Shown here: positions 16,667 through 25,549 of the stretch, one piece after another
Numbering within the stretch: the stretch's first letter is position 1
Layout of the letters: each line of letters starts with the position of its first letter
Assembly (NCBI RefSeq): GCF_013113735.1
Contig: NZ_CP053346.1
Coordinates: 3,300,001 to 3,364,000, forward strand
Direction: 5' to 3'
From: Sphingomonas sp. AP4-R1
GTDB taxonomy: Bacteria > Pseudomonadota > Alphaproteobacteria > Sphingomonadales > Sphingomonadaceae
Length of the DNA stretch: 64,000 nucleotides
Program-made: the position numbers and the translations under genes
The notes under the pieces: generated by a model
Database searches by the model: none
Seen by the model: only the letters and a program-made list of their open reading frames with translations
Told to the model about the DNA's origin: nothing

Positions 16667-17584
16667 TCAATCTTCGTCGTCATAGATGGCGACTCGGGGC
16701 GCTTCGCCCGATCGCAGGATGCCGCGATACATGCCCGGCGTGTTGAACGCCCAGCCCCCCGTGCCGTCCGGTCCGACGGTGATGACGCCGCCCTTGCCCC
16801 CCATGGCGCCGATCTCGGCGATCACCGATCCGGCGGCATCCACCGGCCCGAGCTTGCCGAAGCGGACCAGCGCGGCGATCTCGTGCGCGGCCACGGCGCG
16901 GATGAAGATCTCGCCCGATCCGGTGCAGGAGGTGGCGCAGGCGCGATCGTCGGCATAGGTGCCCGCACCGATCAGCGGGCTGTCGCCGATCCGGCCCCAG
17001 CGCTTGGCGGTCAGGCCGCCGGTGGAGGTGGCGGCGGCGACATGGCCCTGCGCGTCCACCGCGACAGCGCCGACCGTGCCATATTTCATCGCGCTGTCGA
17101 AACCGCCGCCGGCCTTGATCTCGTCGAGTTGGCGACGACGCTCGGCCAGCGCGAAATAGTCCGGTTCGACCTGCTCCAGCCCCTTGTCGCGGCTGAATTC
17201 GTCCGCGCCCGCGCCCGACAGCAGCACATGGCGGCCATCTTCCATCACCTTGCGGGCGAGCGAGACGGGGTTGCGCGTGGTGGTGACCGAACTGATCGCG
17301 CCGGCGGCGCGGCTGGTGCCGTCCATGATCGCGGCGTCCAGTTCGTTGGCGCCGTCCCACGAGAAGACCGCGCCGCGCCCGGCGTTGAAATGGGGATCGT
17401 CCTCCATCACCCGCACCGCGGCCTCGACCGCATCCAGCGCGGAGCCGCCGGCGTCGAGCGCGGCGCCGCCCGCCTTCAGCGCGGCCTCCAGCCCGGCGCG
17501 ACCGCCTTCATCCTCCGCCTCGGGCAGTACGCCGCGCCGCATCGATCCGGATCCACCGTGGATCACCAGCGTCCATTCGCTCAT
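16667..17584 (-). CDS. iaaA: Isoaspartyl peptidase / type III L-asparaginase
   Basis: This 305-residue N-terminal-nucleophile hydrolase starts WTLVIHGGSGSM and has the NAGRGAVF motif. The self-cleavage site is GTVGAVAVD with Thr170, which becomes the catalytic N-terminal threonine of the small subunit. Downstream STGG, GDSPLIGAG and CTGSGE are substrate-pocket motifs. The enzyme removes isoaspartyl dipeptides and hydrolyses asparagine. The gene sits in a minus-strand run with an acyltransferase (one base away) and the S1/P1 nuclease. Confidence 0.94.
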   Translation of the reverse strand: MSEWTLVIHGGSGSMRRGVLPEAEDEGGRAGLEAALKAGGAALDAGGSALDAVEAAVRVMEDDPHFNAGRGAVFSWDGANELDAAIMDGTSRAAGAISSVTTTRNPVSLARKVMEDGRHVLLSGAGADEFSRDKGLEQVEPDYFALAERRRQLDEIKAGGGFDSAMKYGTVGAVAVDAQGHVAAATSTGGLTAKRWGRIGDSPLIGAGTYADDRACATSCTGSGEIFIRAVAAHEIAALVRFGKLGPVDAAGSVIAEIGAMGGKGGVITVGPDGTGGWAFNTPGMYRGILRSGEAPRVAIYDDED

Positions 17585-17585
17585 G

Positions 17586-18797
17586 TCAGGCCTCTTTGTG
17601 TCGAAACGTCGGCGGTTTGGGTCGCAGGCCGATCAACGGCCGGATGAAGGCGACGCGTCGCCCGACGAGATAGAAGATCCAGCAGCCGATCATCGTGGTC
17701 GCGACCAGGATCAGGAGGCGGGGCAGGTTGGGCACATCGCTCCCCAGCAGCAGCCAGCCGACCACGATGATGATCGTCTGGTGGATGATATAGAAGGGGA
17801 AGACCGCCTCGGCCAGCATCGCGCGGGGGCCCACGTCGCGGTCCCAATAATGGTCGGCGATGCCGATCAGGGCGAGGATCGCGCTCCAGCCCTGCACGAC
17901 GCGCGCGGCCTGATAGAGCGATCGCATCCCCGCCGTGATCGGCCGCGTCATCGGATAATCCCACGCGATCAGCACCTCGATCACGGTGGCGATCAGCGCG
18001 ACGGCGGCGATCCACGGCCAGCCCTTGCGGATCGTGCCCCAGAAGCTCTGCGACCGATAGAGAAGGTAACCGAACAGGAAGGCCGGGAAGTGGCGGATAT
18101 GCGCCACCCAGTCGCCGAGGAAATTGTGATTGTCCTCGGCCGATGCCAGCCAGTGGAGCCGCACGAAGATGGCGATGGCGGCGGGGATCAGCAGGAGCAA
18201 AGGCCCCGTCAGGATACGCTCGACGATCGATCGCAGGCTCGTCCGCAGCCCGGCCGGCAACGTCCGCAGGCAGGCGAGCAGCAGCGTATAGACCAGCAGG
18301 TAGAAGACGAACCACAGATGCTGCCACGCGGGCAAAGGCATGCCCCGGAACATCGCGAACCGATAATAATCGTGCAGGTAGAAATAGGAGAAATCGGCGG
18401 TGTAGCCGCGCTGCGTGGTCAACTGGATCCAGGGCTGGATCGGCGTGATGACGATCACGCCGAAGATCAGGGGCACGCCGAGCCGCACCACCCGGTTCTT
18501 CACGAAGGGCGGCAGCTTCGTGCGCGTCAGCATCGCCGCACTGGCGAAACCGGATACGGTGAACAGCAATGTCAGCCGCCACGCGTTGATCGCCACCATC
18601 GGCAGCACCGCCCAGGGGACCGTCTTGTCGGCGGTGACGTGCCATTCCCACGGCACGAAATACATGCCGATATGATAGAGGATCAGCAGCTGGAACGCGC
18701 CGATGCGGAGCCAGTCCATGCCGAAATGGCGGCCGGGGCGCGGCACGGGAGCGGACGGCGCGGGGGCACCGGGGTAGGTGGGGGCGGAAGCAGGCAC
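17586..18797 (-). CDS. Acyltransferase family 3 membrane protein
   Basis: This 403-residue integral membrane protein has about ten helices. After a Pro/Ala-rich N-terminus it has GMDWLRIGAFQLLILYHIGMYF, the family 3 acyltransferase signature with its catalytic His. Next come the FTVSGF block and RLGVPLIFGVIVITP. These enzymes O-acylate surface glycans or other envelope molecules. The acceptor is not evident, and the closest named type could be an OpgC/glucan-modifying enzyme. The stop lies one base before the isoaspartyl peptidase start, so the two are co-transcribed. Confidence 0.9.
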   Translation of the reverse strand: MPASAPTYPGAPAPSAPVPRPGRHFGMDWLRIGAFQLLILYHIGMYFVPWEWHVTADKTVPWAVLPMVAINAWRLTLLFTVSGFASAAMLTRTKLPPFVKNRVVRLGVPLIFGVIVITPIQPWIQLTTQRGYTADFSYFYLHDYYRFAMFRGMPLPAWQHLWFVFYLLVYTLLLACLRTLPAGLRTSLRSIVERILTGPLLLLIPAAIAIFVRLHWLASAEDNHNFLGDWVAHIRHFPAFLFGYLLYRSQSFWGTIRKGWPWIAAVALIATVIEVLIAWDYPMTRPITAGMRSLYQAARVVQGWSAILALIGIADHYWDRDVGPRAMLAEAVFPFYIIHQTIIIVVGWLLLGSDVPNLPRLLILVATTMIGCWIFYLVGRRVAFIRPLIGLRPKPPTFRHKEA

Positions 18798-18928
18798 GTC
18801 GGCTCTCCCTGTTGCCCTGTTGCGCCGTCGTCAACCGCCTGCGCGACAGAACGGTGAGTCGGGGGGTGCTTCCCTCGCTGCAGATGCGCTATAGGCCTGC
18901 GCGAACAGCCCTGTGAGACCCATTTCCG

Positions 18929-20050
18929 ATGTCCGTTCGCCCCTGGCGCGATATTGCGCGCCGCCAATCCCGTCAGATCATGGTCGGCAAGGTGCCCGTC
19001 GGCGGCGATGCCCCGATCTCGGTGCAGACCATGACCAACACGCCGACCGAAGATGCCGCGGCGACGATCGACCAGATCCGCCGCTGCGAGGAAGCGGGCG
19101 CGGACATCATCCGCGTCTCCTGCCCGGACGAGGCCTCGACGGCGGCGCTGCCGCTGATCACGCGCGCCGCCAAGGTGCCGATCGTGGCGGACATCCACTT
19201 CCATTATAAGCGTGCACTGGAAGCGGCCGATGCGGGCGCCGCCTGCCTCCGCATCAATCCCGGCAATATCGGATCGAGCGAGCGCGTGGCCGAAGTGGTG
19301 CGCGCCGCCAAGGCCAATGGCTGCGCGATCCGCATCGGCGTGAACGCGGGCAGCCTCGAGAAGGACCTGCTGGAGAAATATGGCGAGCCGTGCCCCGAGG
19401 CCCTCGTCGAAAGCGCGCTCGATCATATCAAGCTGCTGCAGGATCAGGATTTCCACGAATATAAGGTGGCGGTGAAGGCGTCGGACGTGTTCCTCGCCGT
19501 CTCCGCCTACATGCAGCTGGCCGATGCGGTGGATTGCCCGCTGCATCTGGGCATCACTGAGGCGGGCGGCCTGATCGGCGGCACGGTGAAGTCGGCGATC
19601 GGCATGGGCAATCTGCTCTGGGCCGGCATCGGCGACACGATCCGCGTGAGCCTTTCGGCCGAGCCCGAGGAAGAGGTACGCGTCGGCTTCGAGATTCTGA
19701 AGGCGCTCGGCCTGCGCCAGCGCGGCGTGCGCGTCGTCTCGTGCCCCAGCTGCGCGCGGCAGGGCTTCGACGTGATCCGGACGGTCGAGAAGCTGGAGAA
19801 CCGGCTGCAGCATATCCGCGTGCCGCTGAGCCTTTCGGTGCTGGGCTGCGTGGTGAATGGCCCCGGCGAGGCGCGCGAGACCGACATCGGCCTCACCGGC
19901 GGCGGTAATGGCAAGCACATGGTCTATCTGTCGGGCGTCACCGATCATACGATCCAGGATGCCGACATGATCGATCATATCGTGAAGCTGGTCGAGGCGA
20001 AGGCCGCCGAGATCGAGGCGGCCGAGGCGGTGGCGGAAGCGGCGGAGTAA
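18929..20050 (+). CDS. ispG: 4-hydroxy-3-methylbut-2-enyl-diphosphate synthase
   Basis: This 373-residue enzyme of the MEP isoprenoid pathway converts 2-C-methylerythritol 2,4-cyclodiphosphate to HMBPP with a 4Fe-4S cluster. The TIM-barrel part has [13 protein letters not shown] and [12 protein letters not shown]. The cluster cysteines are in [13 protein letters not shown] and [10 protein letters not shown]. The length matches short (non-eukaryotic) IspG, with a Glu/Ala-rich tail. No strong ribosome site is seen, but the N-terminus aligns well. It is divergent from the acyltransferase gene. Confidence 0.97.
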   Translation: MSVRPWRDIARRQSRQIMVGKVPVGGDAPISVQTMTNTPTEDAAATIDQIRRCEEAGADIIRVSCPDEASTAALPLITRAAKVPIVADIHFHYKRALEAADAGAACLRINPGNIGSSERVAEVVRAAKANGCAIRIGVNAGSLEKDLLEKYGEPCPEALVESALDHIKLLQDQDFHEYKVAVKASDVFLAVSAYMQLADAVDCPLHLGITEAGGLIGGTVKSAIGMGNLLWAGIGDTIRVSLSAEPEEEVRVGFEILKALGLRQRGVRVVSCPSCARQGFDVIRTVEKLENRLQHIRVPLSLSVLGCVVNGPGEARETDIGLTGGGNGKHMVYLSGVTDHTIQDADMIDHIVKLVEAKAAEIEAAEAVAEAAE

Positions 20051-20093
20051 CGGCCGACGCGTGATCGCCCGCCTCCTGTGAGAGGAGGATGCG

Positions 20094-20423
20094 ATGCGGA
20101 CCAAGACATGTCTCATGGCGGTGGCGCTGGTGACGGCGCTGCCGGCATCCGCGCAGATCATGGGGGGCATGCCGCGCAACCGGACGGCCATGCCGTCCGC
20201 GACGTGGAGCCCAACCCCGAATGTCCGCGACGATATTTCCGCAGGGCGGGAGTCCGGCCAGCTGTCCAGGCGTCAGGCGAAGGCATTGCGGCGGGAGGCG
20301 ACCGGGCTCGACGCGATCGAGGCGCGTGCGCCTGCTTTGTCCGATGCCGAGCGTGCCCAGTTCGAGGCGGCCCGACAGGTGATGCGCGAACGGGTGACGA
20401 CCGAGCGAACCACCAAGAAATAG
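20094..20423 (+). CDS. Small secreted hypothetical protein
   Basis: This 109-residue protein has a signal peptide (MRTKTCLMAVALVTALPASA). The mature part has a charged helical segment (SGQLSRRQAKALRREATGLDAIE) resembling the Arg/Glu helices of many sphingomonad hypothetical periplasmic proteins. GAGGAGG lies just upstream of the ATG. I do not recognise a named family. It is followed by a strong bidirectional terminator. Confidence 0.78.
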   Translation: MRTKTCLMAVALVTALPASAQIMGGMPRNRTAMPSATWSPTPNVRDDISAGRESGQLSRRQAKALRREATGLDAIEARAPALSDAERAQFEAARQVMRERVTTERTTKK

Positions 20424-20442
20424 GGGCCTGATCGGGCCCACA

Positions 20443-20480
20443 AAAAAGCCACCTCGGAACAGTTCCGAGATGGCTTTTCT
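20443..20480. terminator. Bidirectional Rho-independent terminator
   Basis: The stem GCCACCTCGGAAC/GTTCCGAGATGGC is flanked by AAAAAA on the left and TTTTCTT on the right. It can serve both the small secreted protein gene (+) and the porin gene (-), which converge here. Confidence 0.9.
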
Positions 20481-20498
20481 TGTTGGAGGAAGGCGGGC

Positions 20499-21857
20499 TT
20501 AGAAGGTCACCGCGCTCTTCACGCCGAGAACGACGACATCCTTCATGTCCGAATAGCCGCCCGGATCGACGATATACTGGACGTTCGGACGCAGCACGAG
20601 CCACGGCTTCAGGTGAAGGCCGTAATAGAGTTCGGCCGCATATTCGGCGTTCGGCTTTTCCGAGCCTGGCGACGCGAGCACCTCCGCCTGCGCGGCGCGG
20701 GCGTTCACGTTCGTGCGGGCGACGGCGAACCCGATATCGTCGGCGGCACGGCCCGGAATCGCGCCGGTCAGGACCAGGCCGACAGCGGTCTGATTGTCGG
20801 TGCGCTGCGTGCCGCGATCGGTCTGCGTCATGTTGAAGAAGATGCTCAGGCCCTTGACCGTCTTGGTCTCGCCCTTGGCATCGACGGTCGCGGTGCCGGT
20901 CAGTTGCTGCTGGATCTCGACATAGCCGCCATAGCGCGAGTCTTTCCGCAACGGATTGGTGCCCGTCACGGCGAAGGGCTGGCGATCGACGCCGAGCAGC
21001 AGATCGTTCGCGTCAGAGCTGTTATACCAGCCGCCGACGCGATAGCTGCCGGGCAGGCCCTTCGCGCCGAGATGCGGGGTCCAGCCCGCTTCGCCGGTGG
21101 CGAGAACGCCGGTGGCGCCGTGGAAATAGCCGAAGATGAACTTGTTGTTCAGGTTGCGCGGATTGTTCTCGTACGCACCGGCCATCGCATACCAGGTCGG
21201 CGTCTTGTAGCGCAGGCGCGCGCCCCACTGCGCGATCGGCCAGTTATACCAGTAATCGCCGGCAAGGTTGCCCGCGGGCGCGCCGCAGAAGCTGAGGTTC
21301 ATGAAATCGCAGGAGAAGCTGTTGAAGTCGGCGCCCTGGGTCATGCGGCCGGCCTTGATGTCGAAGCCGCCGCCCAGATCCTGCTGATACCACAGCTCCG
21401 TCAGGCGCCAGGTCTGGCCGCGACCATAGACTTCCTGCACCTGCTGCAGCGTGCCGAGGCCGGCGCGCGACGGATCGGCGAGATTGTGGCCGCGACGGAA
21501 GGTGATCGACGCCTGCAGCGTGCCGCCCTTCAGGCCGAACAATTTATCCGTATCGACGGTGGCGCCGAACGTGAACTGGCCGGTCTCGGTTGCGTCCTTG
21601 CGCTGGCCGCCGGACACGTTCGCGCCGAACTCGCTAACGTAGGCGCCGGTGAGATCGATGCCCGCGTCGCGCGCCTTGGTGCGGAGGCCGCCCCATTCGC
21701 CGGTGAGGGTGGACGGGGTCTTCGGCGCTTCCTGCGTTTCGGCGGCGGCGTTGGCCGGGTTGGCGTCGGGCGTCGTGTCGCTGGTCTGTGCGATCGCGGG
21801 CATGGCGGTGGCGAGCAGTCCCGCGGTCAGCGCGGTCTTGAAGGTGGACAAGTGCAT
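20499..21857 (-). CDS. oprB: OprB-family carbohydrate-selective porin
   Basis: This 452-residue outer-membrane barrel has a signal peptide (MHLSTFKTALTAGLLATAMPAIA). The mature N-terminus has LTGEWGGLRTKARDAGIDL, the hallmark start of OprB porins. Alternating aromatic strands run to a terminal Phe (SAVTF), which is needed for outer-membrane assembly. It should let sugars cross the outer membrane. ATG 21857 is chosen because upstream extensions lack a signal sequence. It lies seven bases after a sugar permease gene, so the two form one uptake unit. Confidence 0.93.
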   Translation of the reverse strand: MHLSTFKTALTAGLLATAMPAIAQTSDTTPDANPANAAAETQEAPKTPSTLTGEWGGLRTKARDAGIDLTGAYVSEFGANVSGGQRKDATETGQFTFGATVDTDKLFGLKGGTLQASITFRRGHNLADPSRAGLGTLQQVQEVYGRGQTWRLTELWYQQDLGGGFDIKAGRMTQGADFNSFSCDFMNLSFCGAPAGNLAGDYWYNWPIAQWGARLRYKTPTWYAMAGAYENNPRNLNNKFIFGYFHGATGVLATGEAGWTPHLGAKGLPGSYRVGGWYNSSDANDLLLGVDRQPFAVTGTNPLRKDSRYGGYVEIQQQLTGTATVDAKGETKTVKGLSIFFNMTQTDRGTQRTDNQTAVGLVLTGAIPGRAADDIGFAVARTNVNARAAQAEVLASPGSEKPNAEYAAELYYGLHLKPWLVLRPNVQYIVDPGGYSDMKDVVVLGVKSAVTF

Positions 21858-21864
21858 GTATTCT

Positions 21865-23118
21865 TTAACCTTTGGCGGGATTGCTGAGCCCGAAGATGCC
21901 GATGATGACATAGCAGACGACAGGAATGACAAGCGCGGCGGCGATGCCCGTGGCATCGGCGATACCGCCGCTGACGAGCGGCAGGATCGCGCCGCCGACG
22001 ATGGCCATGCAGAGCAGGCCGGATGCTTCCGGCGTGCGATCGCCCTGGCCCTCCAGCGCGAGGCTGAAGATCGTGGGGAACATGATCGAGTTGAACAGGC
22101 CGACCGCGAGCAGCGACCAGCCGGCCAGCGGGCCGTGCGTGAAGATCGATGTCAGGACGAGCAGCACCGTCGCGCCGCAGAAGGTGGCGAGCAGCTTGCC
22201 CGGCTCGATCCGCTGGAGCAGCGCCGCGCCGATGAAGCGGCCGATCATCGCGCCGCCCCAGTAGAGCGAAAGGCGCTCGCCGGCCGCGCGGGCATCGAGG
22301 CCCATCACGTCCTGCTGGCCCAGATAATTGACCATCAGGCTGCCGATCGAGACTTCGGCGCCGACGTAACAGAAGAGCGCGACCACGCCGAACAGGATGC
22401 GCTTCTGGCCGAGCAGGCTAAGGCTGTCGAGGAAGCCGACCGCATCGGGGCGCTCGTTGGCGACCGCATTGCGGCGCAGCCAGAAGACCAATGCGATGAT
22501 CGCCAGCACGATCGCGATGCCGACATAGACGTGGGCGATGACCGCGCTTTCCTGCACGCGATAGGCGGGCAGGGCCGAGGCGGAGAGCGTCGCGGGATCG
22601 ACCGCGCCGACGGTGCCCGCCAGAATGAGGTTGGAGCCGACATAGGGCCAGACGGTCGTGCCGAGCGAATTGAACGCCTGCGCGAAGGTCAGCCGGCTGC
22701 TCGACGTGCGCTCGTCGCCTAGCGAGGCGATGAACGGGTTCGCCGCCACCTGCAGGATCGTGATGCCCGCCGCCAGCACGAACAGCGCGCCGAGGAAGCT
22801 CATATAGATGCCGGACGAGGCAGCGGGCCAGAAGAGCAGGGCGCCCAGCGCCGTCACCACCAGGCCGACGACGATGCCCTTCAGATAGCCGATGCGCGTG
22901 ATCAGCGTGCCGGCCGGGATCGAGACGATGAAGTAAGCGGTGAAGAAGGCGAACTGCGTCAGCATCACCTCGAGGTAGGTGAGCGAGTAGAGTCCCTTCA
23001 GTTTCGGGATCAGGATATCGTTGAGGCTCGTGGCGCCGCCCCATATGAAAAACAGCGCGATCACGAGGATCGTAAGGGAGCGCGAACCGGCTTTCGCGCC
23101 CTCCCGGGAATAGGTCAT
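21865..23118 (-). CDS. Sugar MFS transporter (FucP/GluP family)
   Basis: This 417-residue, 12-helix major facilitator is of the fucose/glucose/galactose permease group. Motifs include FFIWGGATSLNDILIPKLK in helix 1, FFTAYFIVSIPAGTLITRIG, and LQVAANPFIASLGDERTSSSRL, the conserved ANP/LG block of the FucP family. It is a proton-sugar symporter of the inner membrane. The ATG at 23118 fits the usual start; no good ribosome site is seen. It is transcribed with the OprB porin. A LacI-type operator 133 bases upstream suggests control by a sugar-responsive repressor. Confidence 0.92.
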   Translation of the reverse strand: MTYSREGAKAGSRSLTILVIALFFIWGGATSLNDILIPKLKGLYSLTYLEVMLTQFAFFTAYFIVSIPAGTLITRIGYLKGIVVGLVVTALGALLFWPAASSGIYMSFLGALFVLAAGITILQVAANPFIASLGDERTSSSRLTFAQAFNSLGTTVWPYVGSNLILAGTVGAVDPATLSASALPAYRVQESAVIAHVYVGIAIVLAIIALVFWLRRNAVANERPDAVGFLDSLSLLGQKRILFGVVALFCYVGAEVSIGSLMVNYLGQQDVMGLDARAAGERLSLYWGGAMIGRFIGAALLQRIEPGKLLATFCGATVLLVLTSIFTHGPLAGWSLLAVGLFNSIMFPTIFSLALEGQGDRTPEASGLLCMAIVGGAILPLVSGGIADATGIAAALVIPVVCYVIIGIFGLSNPAKG

Positions 23119-23235
23119 GGAGGCTAACCTTTTTAGAGCGGTTGCATAACAAGCAGCAACAAATGCGGTTCCGTAACGCGGGCGGCCAATGTGGGATTTC
23201 CGAGACAAACGTCGTTGCAAAATAGGGATTTGCGA

Positions 23236-24132
23236 TTGAGCTTTAAGCAATTGGGAGCGCTACCAATCGTCGCGGCCTGTATCGGAATAGCAATATTCAC
23301 GACCATGGATGCCGTTATGAAGGGGCTCGCTCTGGTGATCGGAGCCTATTGCGCGATGCTGTGGCGTACGGTCGCGGCGCTGCCGCTGACCGGCCTGTTG
23401 CTGGCGCGGGGCGGGGCGTCGTGGCCGACGCTCGCGGTGCTGATGCTGCATGTCCAGCGCGGCGCCGTGACGGCCGTTTCGGCGATCGGCTATTTTTATG
23501 GGCTCACCCGTCTGCCGATGGCGGAGGGCATCGCCTTGTCCTTCATCTCGCCGCTGGTGGCGCTCTATTGTTCGGCGGTGCTGCTGGGCGAGCGGATCGG
23601 GCGTCGACAGATCATCGCCTCGCTGCTCGGCGTGGCGGGCGTCGCGGTCCTGATCGCGGGGCGGCTGACGGGGCAGGTGGATCGCGGCGCGATCGGCGGC
23701 GGTGTGGCGATCCTCGGCGCGGCGGCCATCTATGGCTATGGGCTCACCCTGCTGCGGCGACAGGCGCAGGCGGCGAGCGCGGTGGAGATCACCTTCTTCC
23801 AGAATGCCACCACGCTGATGTGGCTGTTGCCGCTGGCGCCGTGGCTTGCGCCTTTGCCCGCGCTGTCGCACTGGCCGATGATCATCCTGGGGGCGGTGCT
23901 GGCGCAGATGTCGGTGTTCCTGCTCGCCTGGGCCTATGCCAGAGCGGAGGCGAAGACGTTGATCCCGGTGGAATATTCGGCGTTTGTCTGGTCCGCGATC
24001 CTGGGGGCGCTGTTTTTCGGCGAGACGCTGACCGTGACGGTGCTGGCGGGCGCGGCGTTGATCGTGGCGGGATGCGTGGTCGCGGCCTTGTCCCGCCGGC
24101 CGGAGCCGATGGCGGCGGAGGTGTCGCTGTGA
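23236..24132 (+). CDS. EamA/DMT-family permease
   Basis: This 298-residue protein has ten hydrophobic helices in two EamA repeats. MPMAEGIALSFISPLVALY-like and EYSAFVWSAILGALFFGE segments mark each repeat's end. Family members export or exchange small metabolites; the substrate is unknown. No ATG is near the start. TTG 23236 has AGGGA eight bases upstream and is preferred over GTG 23191, but an ATG at 23305 would cut helix 1. The gene overlaps the GNAT gene by four bases. Confidence 0.88.
   Translation: MSFKQLGALPIVAACIGIAIFTTMDAVMKGLALVIGAYCAMLWRTVAALPLTGLLLARGGASWPTLAVLMLHVQRGAVTAVSAIGYFYGLTRLPMAEGIALSFISPLVALYCSAVLLGERIGRRQIIASLLGVAGVAVLIAGRLTGQVDRGAIGGGVAILGAAAIYGYGLTLLRRQAQAASAVEITFFQNATTLMWLLPLAPWLAPLPALSHWPMIILGAVLAQMSVFLLAWAYARAEAKTLIPVEYSAFVWSAILGALFFGETLTVTVLAGAALIVAGCVVAALSRRPEPMAAEVSL
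23251..23266. promoter_or_regulatory. LacI-family operator-like palindrome
   Basis: TTGGGAGCGCTACCAA is a 16-bp palindrome centred on GCGC with one mismatched pair. It resembles the TGGTAGCGCTACCA-type sites bound by LacI-family sugar repressors in Caulobacter and sphingomonads. It lies between the divergent sugar permease and DMT permease, inside the first codons of the latter if its TTG start is right. No LacI gene is in the window. Confidence 0.6.
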
Positions 24133-24605
24133 GCGCTATGGTCCGTCCCGCCGTGCCGGGCGATGTGCCCGATATCCTCCGGCTGATCCGCCACCTCGCC
24201 ACCTATGAGCGTCAGCCGGATGCGGTGGAGGCGACGGAAGCCTCGCTGCACGCCACCTTCTTTGCGGAGGGCGCGCAGGTCTTCGCGCATGTCGCGGAGG
24301 CGGGCGGGGCGATCGTGGGGGTCGCCGTGTGGTTCCTCAATTATTCGACCTGGACGGGGCGACCCGGCATTTACCTGGAGGATCTCGTCGTCGATGAGGC
24401 GGCGCGCGGCACGGGCGCGGGCAAGGCCTTGTTCCGGGCGCTGGCGCGGGAGGCGGTGACGCGCGGTTGCGCGCGGATCGATTGGGCGGTTCTGGACTGG
24501 AATGAGAGCGCGATGAATTTCTACCGGACGATCGGCGGCAGGCCGCAATCGGGATGGCAGCCCTGGCGCCTGGACGAGGCCGGCATCAAGGCGCTGGCGG
24601 CATGA
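24129..24605 (+). CDS. GNAT-family N-acetyltransferase
   Basis: This 158-residue acetyltransferase has the acetyl-CoA-binding motif RGTGAGKALFRAL. The LEDLVVDEAAR strand precedes it and DWNESAMNFYRTIGG follows. The last motif is typical of the spermidine/diamine acetyltransferase-like subgroup, so a polyamine or amino-compound substrate is possible. The GTG 24129 start has GGAGG nine bases upstream and overlaps the upstream stop; an ATG at 24138 is the alternative. The stop overlaps the next ATG. Confidence 0.88.
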   Translation: MSAMVRPAVPGDVPDILRLIRHLATYERQPDAVEATEASLHATFFAEGAQVFAHVAEAGGAIVGVAVWFLNYSTWTGRPGIYLEDLVVDEAARGTGAGKALFRALAREAVTRGCARIDWAVLDWNESAMNFYRTIGGRPQSGWQPWRLDEAGIKALAA

Positions 24606-25417
24606 GCGACGCTTTGCTGACCCGCATCGTCGCGGCGCTGGAGCGGATGTCGCCCCCGCCGCCGGCCTCGGCCGATCCGCTGGCTGCGCCCGCTTATGTG
24701 TGGCGCGACGGCGCTCTGGTGGCCGCGCGCGAATTTTCGCCGCTGCCGCTGGCGCTGCTCGAAGGCATCGATCCGCAGAAGGCGCAACTGACCGACAATC
24801 TCCGCCGGCTGGCGGGCGGGTTGCCCGCGCATGACGTGTTGCTGTGGGGCGCGCGCGGCACGGGCAAGTCGGCTTTGGTGAAGGCAGCCGTTGGCCAGAT
24901 TCAGGCCGAGCAGGGCAAGCTCGCCTTGATCGAGGTGGCGGGCGATACGCTGGATGCGCTGCCGCCTCTGTTCGATCGGATCGCGGGCGTCGATCGCGCC
25001 TTCGCCATCTTCATCGACGATCTGGGTTTTGCCGATGGCGACGGCGGCCCGCGCCGTCTGCGCTCGCTGCTGGAGGGCGGCGCCGAGGCGCGCCCGGCCA
25101 ATGCGCGCCTGCTGGTGACGGCCAATCGCCGCCACATCGTCGAGCGGCACATGAGCGAGCAGACCGACGTCATCAATCCGCGCGACGTGGCGGACGACAA
25201 GCTGGCGCTGGCCGATCGCTTCGGCCTCAGCCTCGGCTTCCATGTTGTCGATCAGCCGACCTACGTGGCGATGGTGGCGGGTTATGCGAAGGCGCACGGC
25301 TTGACCTTCGATCCGCAGGAGGCGATCGCCTGGGCGACGACGCGCGGCCACCGCTCCGGCCGCGTCGCGTGGCAATATGTGGTCGAACTGGCCGGGCGGC
25401 AGGGGACGGTGCTCTAA
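24602..25417 (+). CDS. DUF815 family AAA-type ATP-binding protein
   Basis: This 271-residue P-loop ATPase has Walker A LWGARGTGKSAL, Walker B FAIFIDDLGFAD and a sensor-like LLVTANRRHIVERHM. These, with the DVADDKLALADRFGL block, define DUF815, a conserved proteobacterial family with no settled role. It is coupled to the GNAT gene by an ATGA overlap. No membrane segment is seen, so it is cytosolic. Confidence 0.9.
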   Translation: MSDALLTRIVAALERMSPPPPASADPLAAPAYVWRDGALVAAREFSPLPLALLEGIDPQKAQLTDNLRRLAGGLPAHDVLLWGARGTGKSALVKAAVGQIQAEQGKLALIEVAGDTLDALPPLFDRIAGVDRAFAIFIDDLGFADGDGGPRRLRSLLEGGAEARPANARLLVTANRRHIVERHMSEQTDVINPRDVADDKLALADRFGLSLGFHVVDQPTYVAMVAGYAKAHGLTFDPQEAIAWATTRGHRSGRVAWQYVVELAGRQGTVL

Positions 25418-25423
25418 GCTGGT

Positions 25424-25500
25424 GCTCCTGCGAACGCAGGAGCCCAGAGCTTCAGGCGTTGTGTCCGCGTCTCTGGACTCCCGCGTTCGCGGGAGTGCGG
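25424..25500. repeat. Palindromic repeat, family B (copy 1)
   Basis: Two small hairpins, CTCCTGCGAACGCAGGAG and CTCCCGCGTTCGCGGGAG, frame a centre with CCCAGAG/CTCTGG. This second repeat family recurs at 40671, 47751, 51875 and 58983. Confidence 0.85.
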
Positions 25501-25549
25501 TCTTTCTGAGCAGCTAAGCTACAGCTTGGGGCCGCACAGGAAAAACTGA

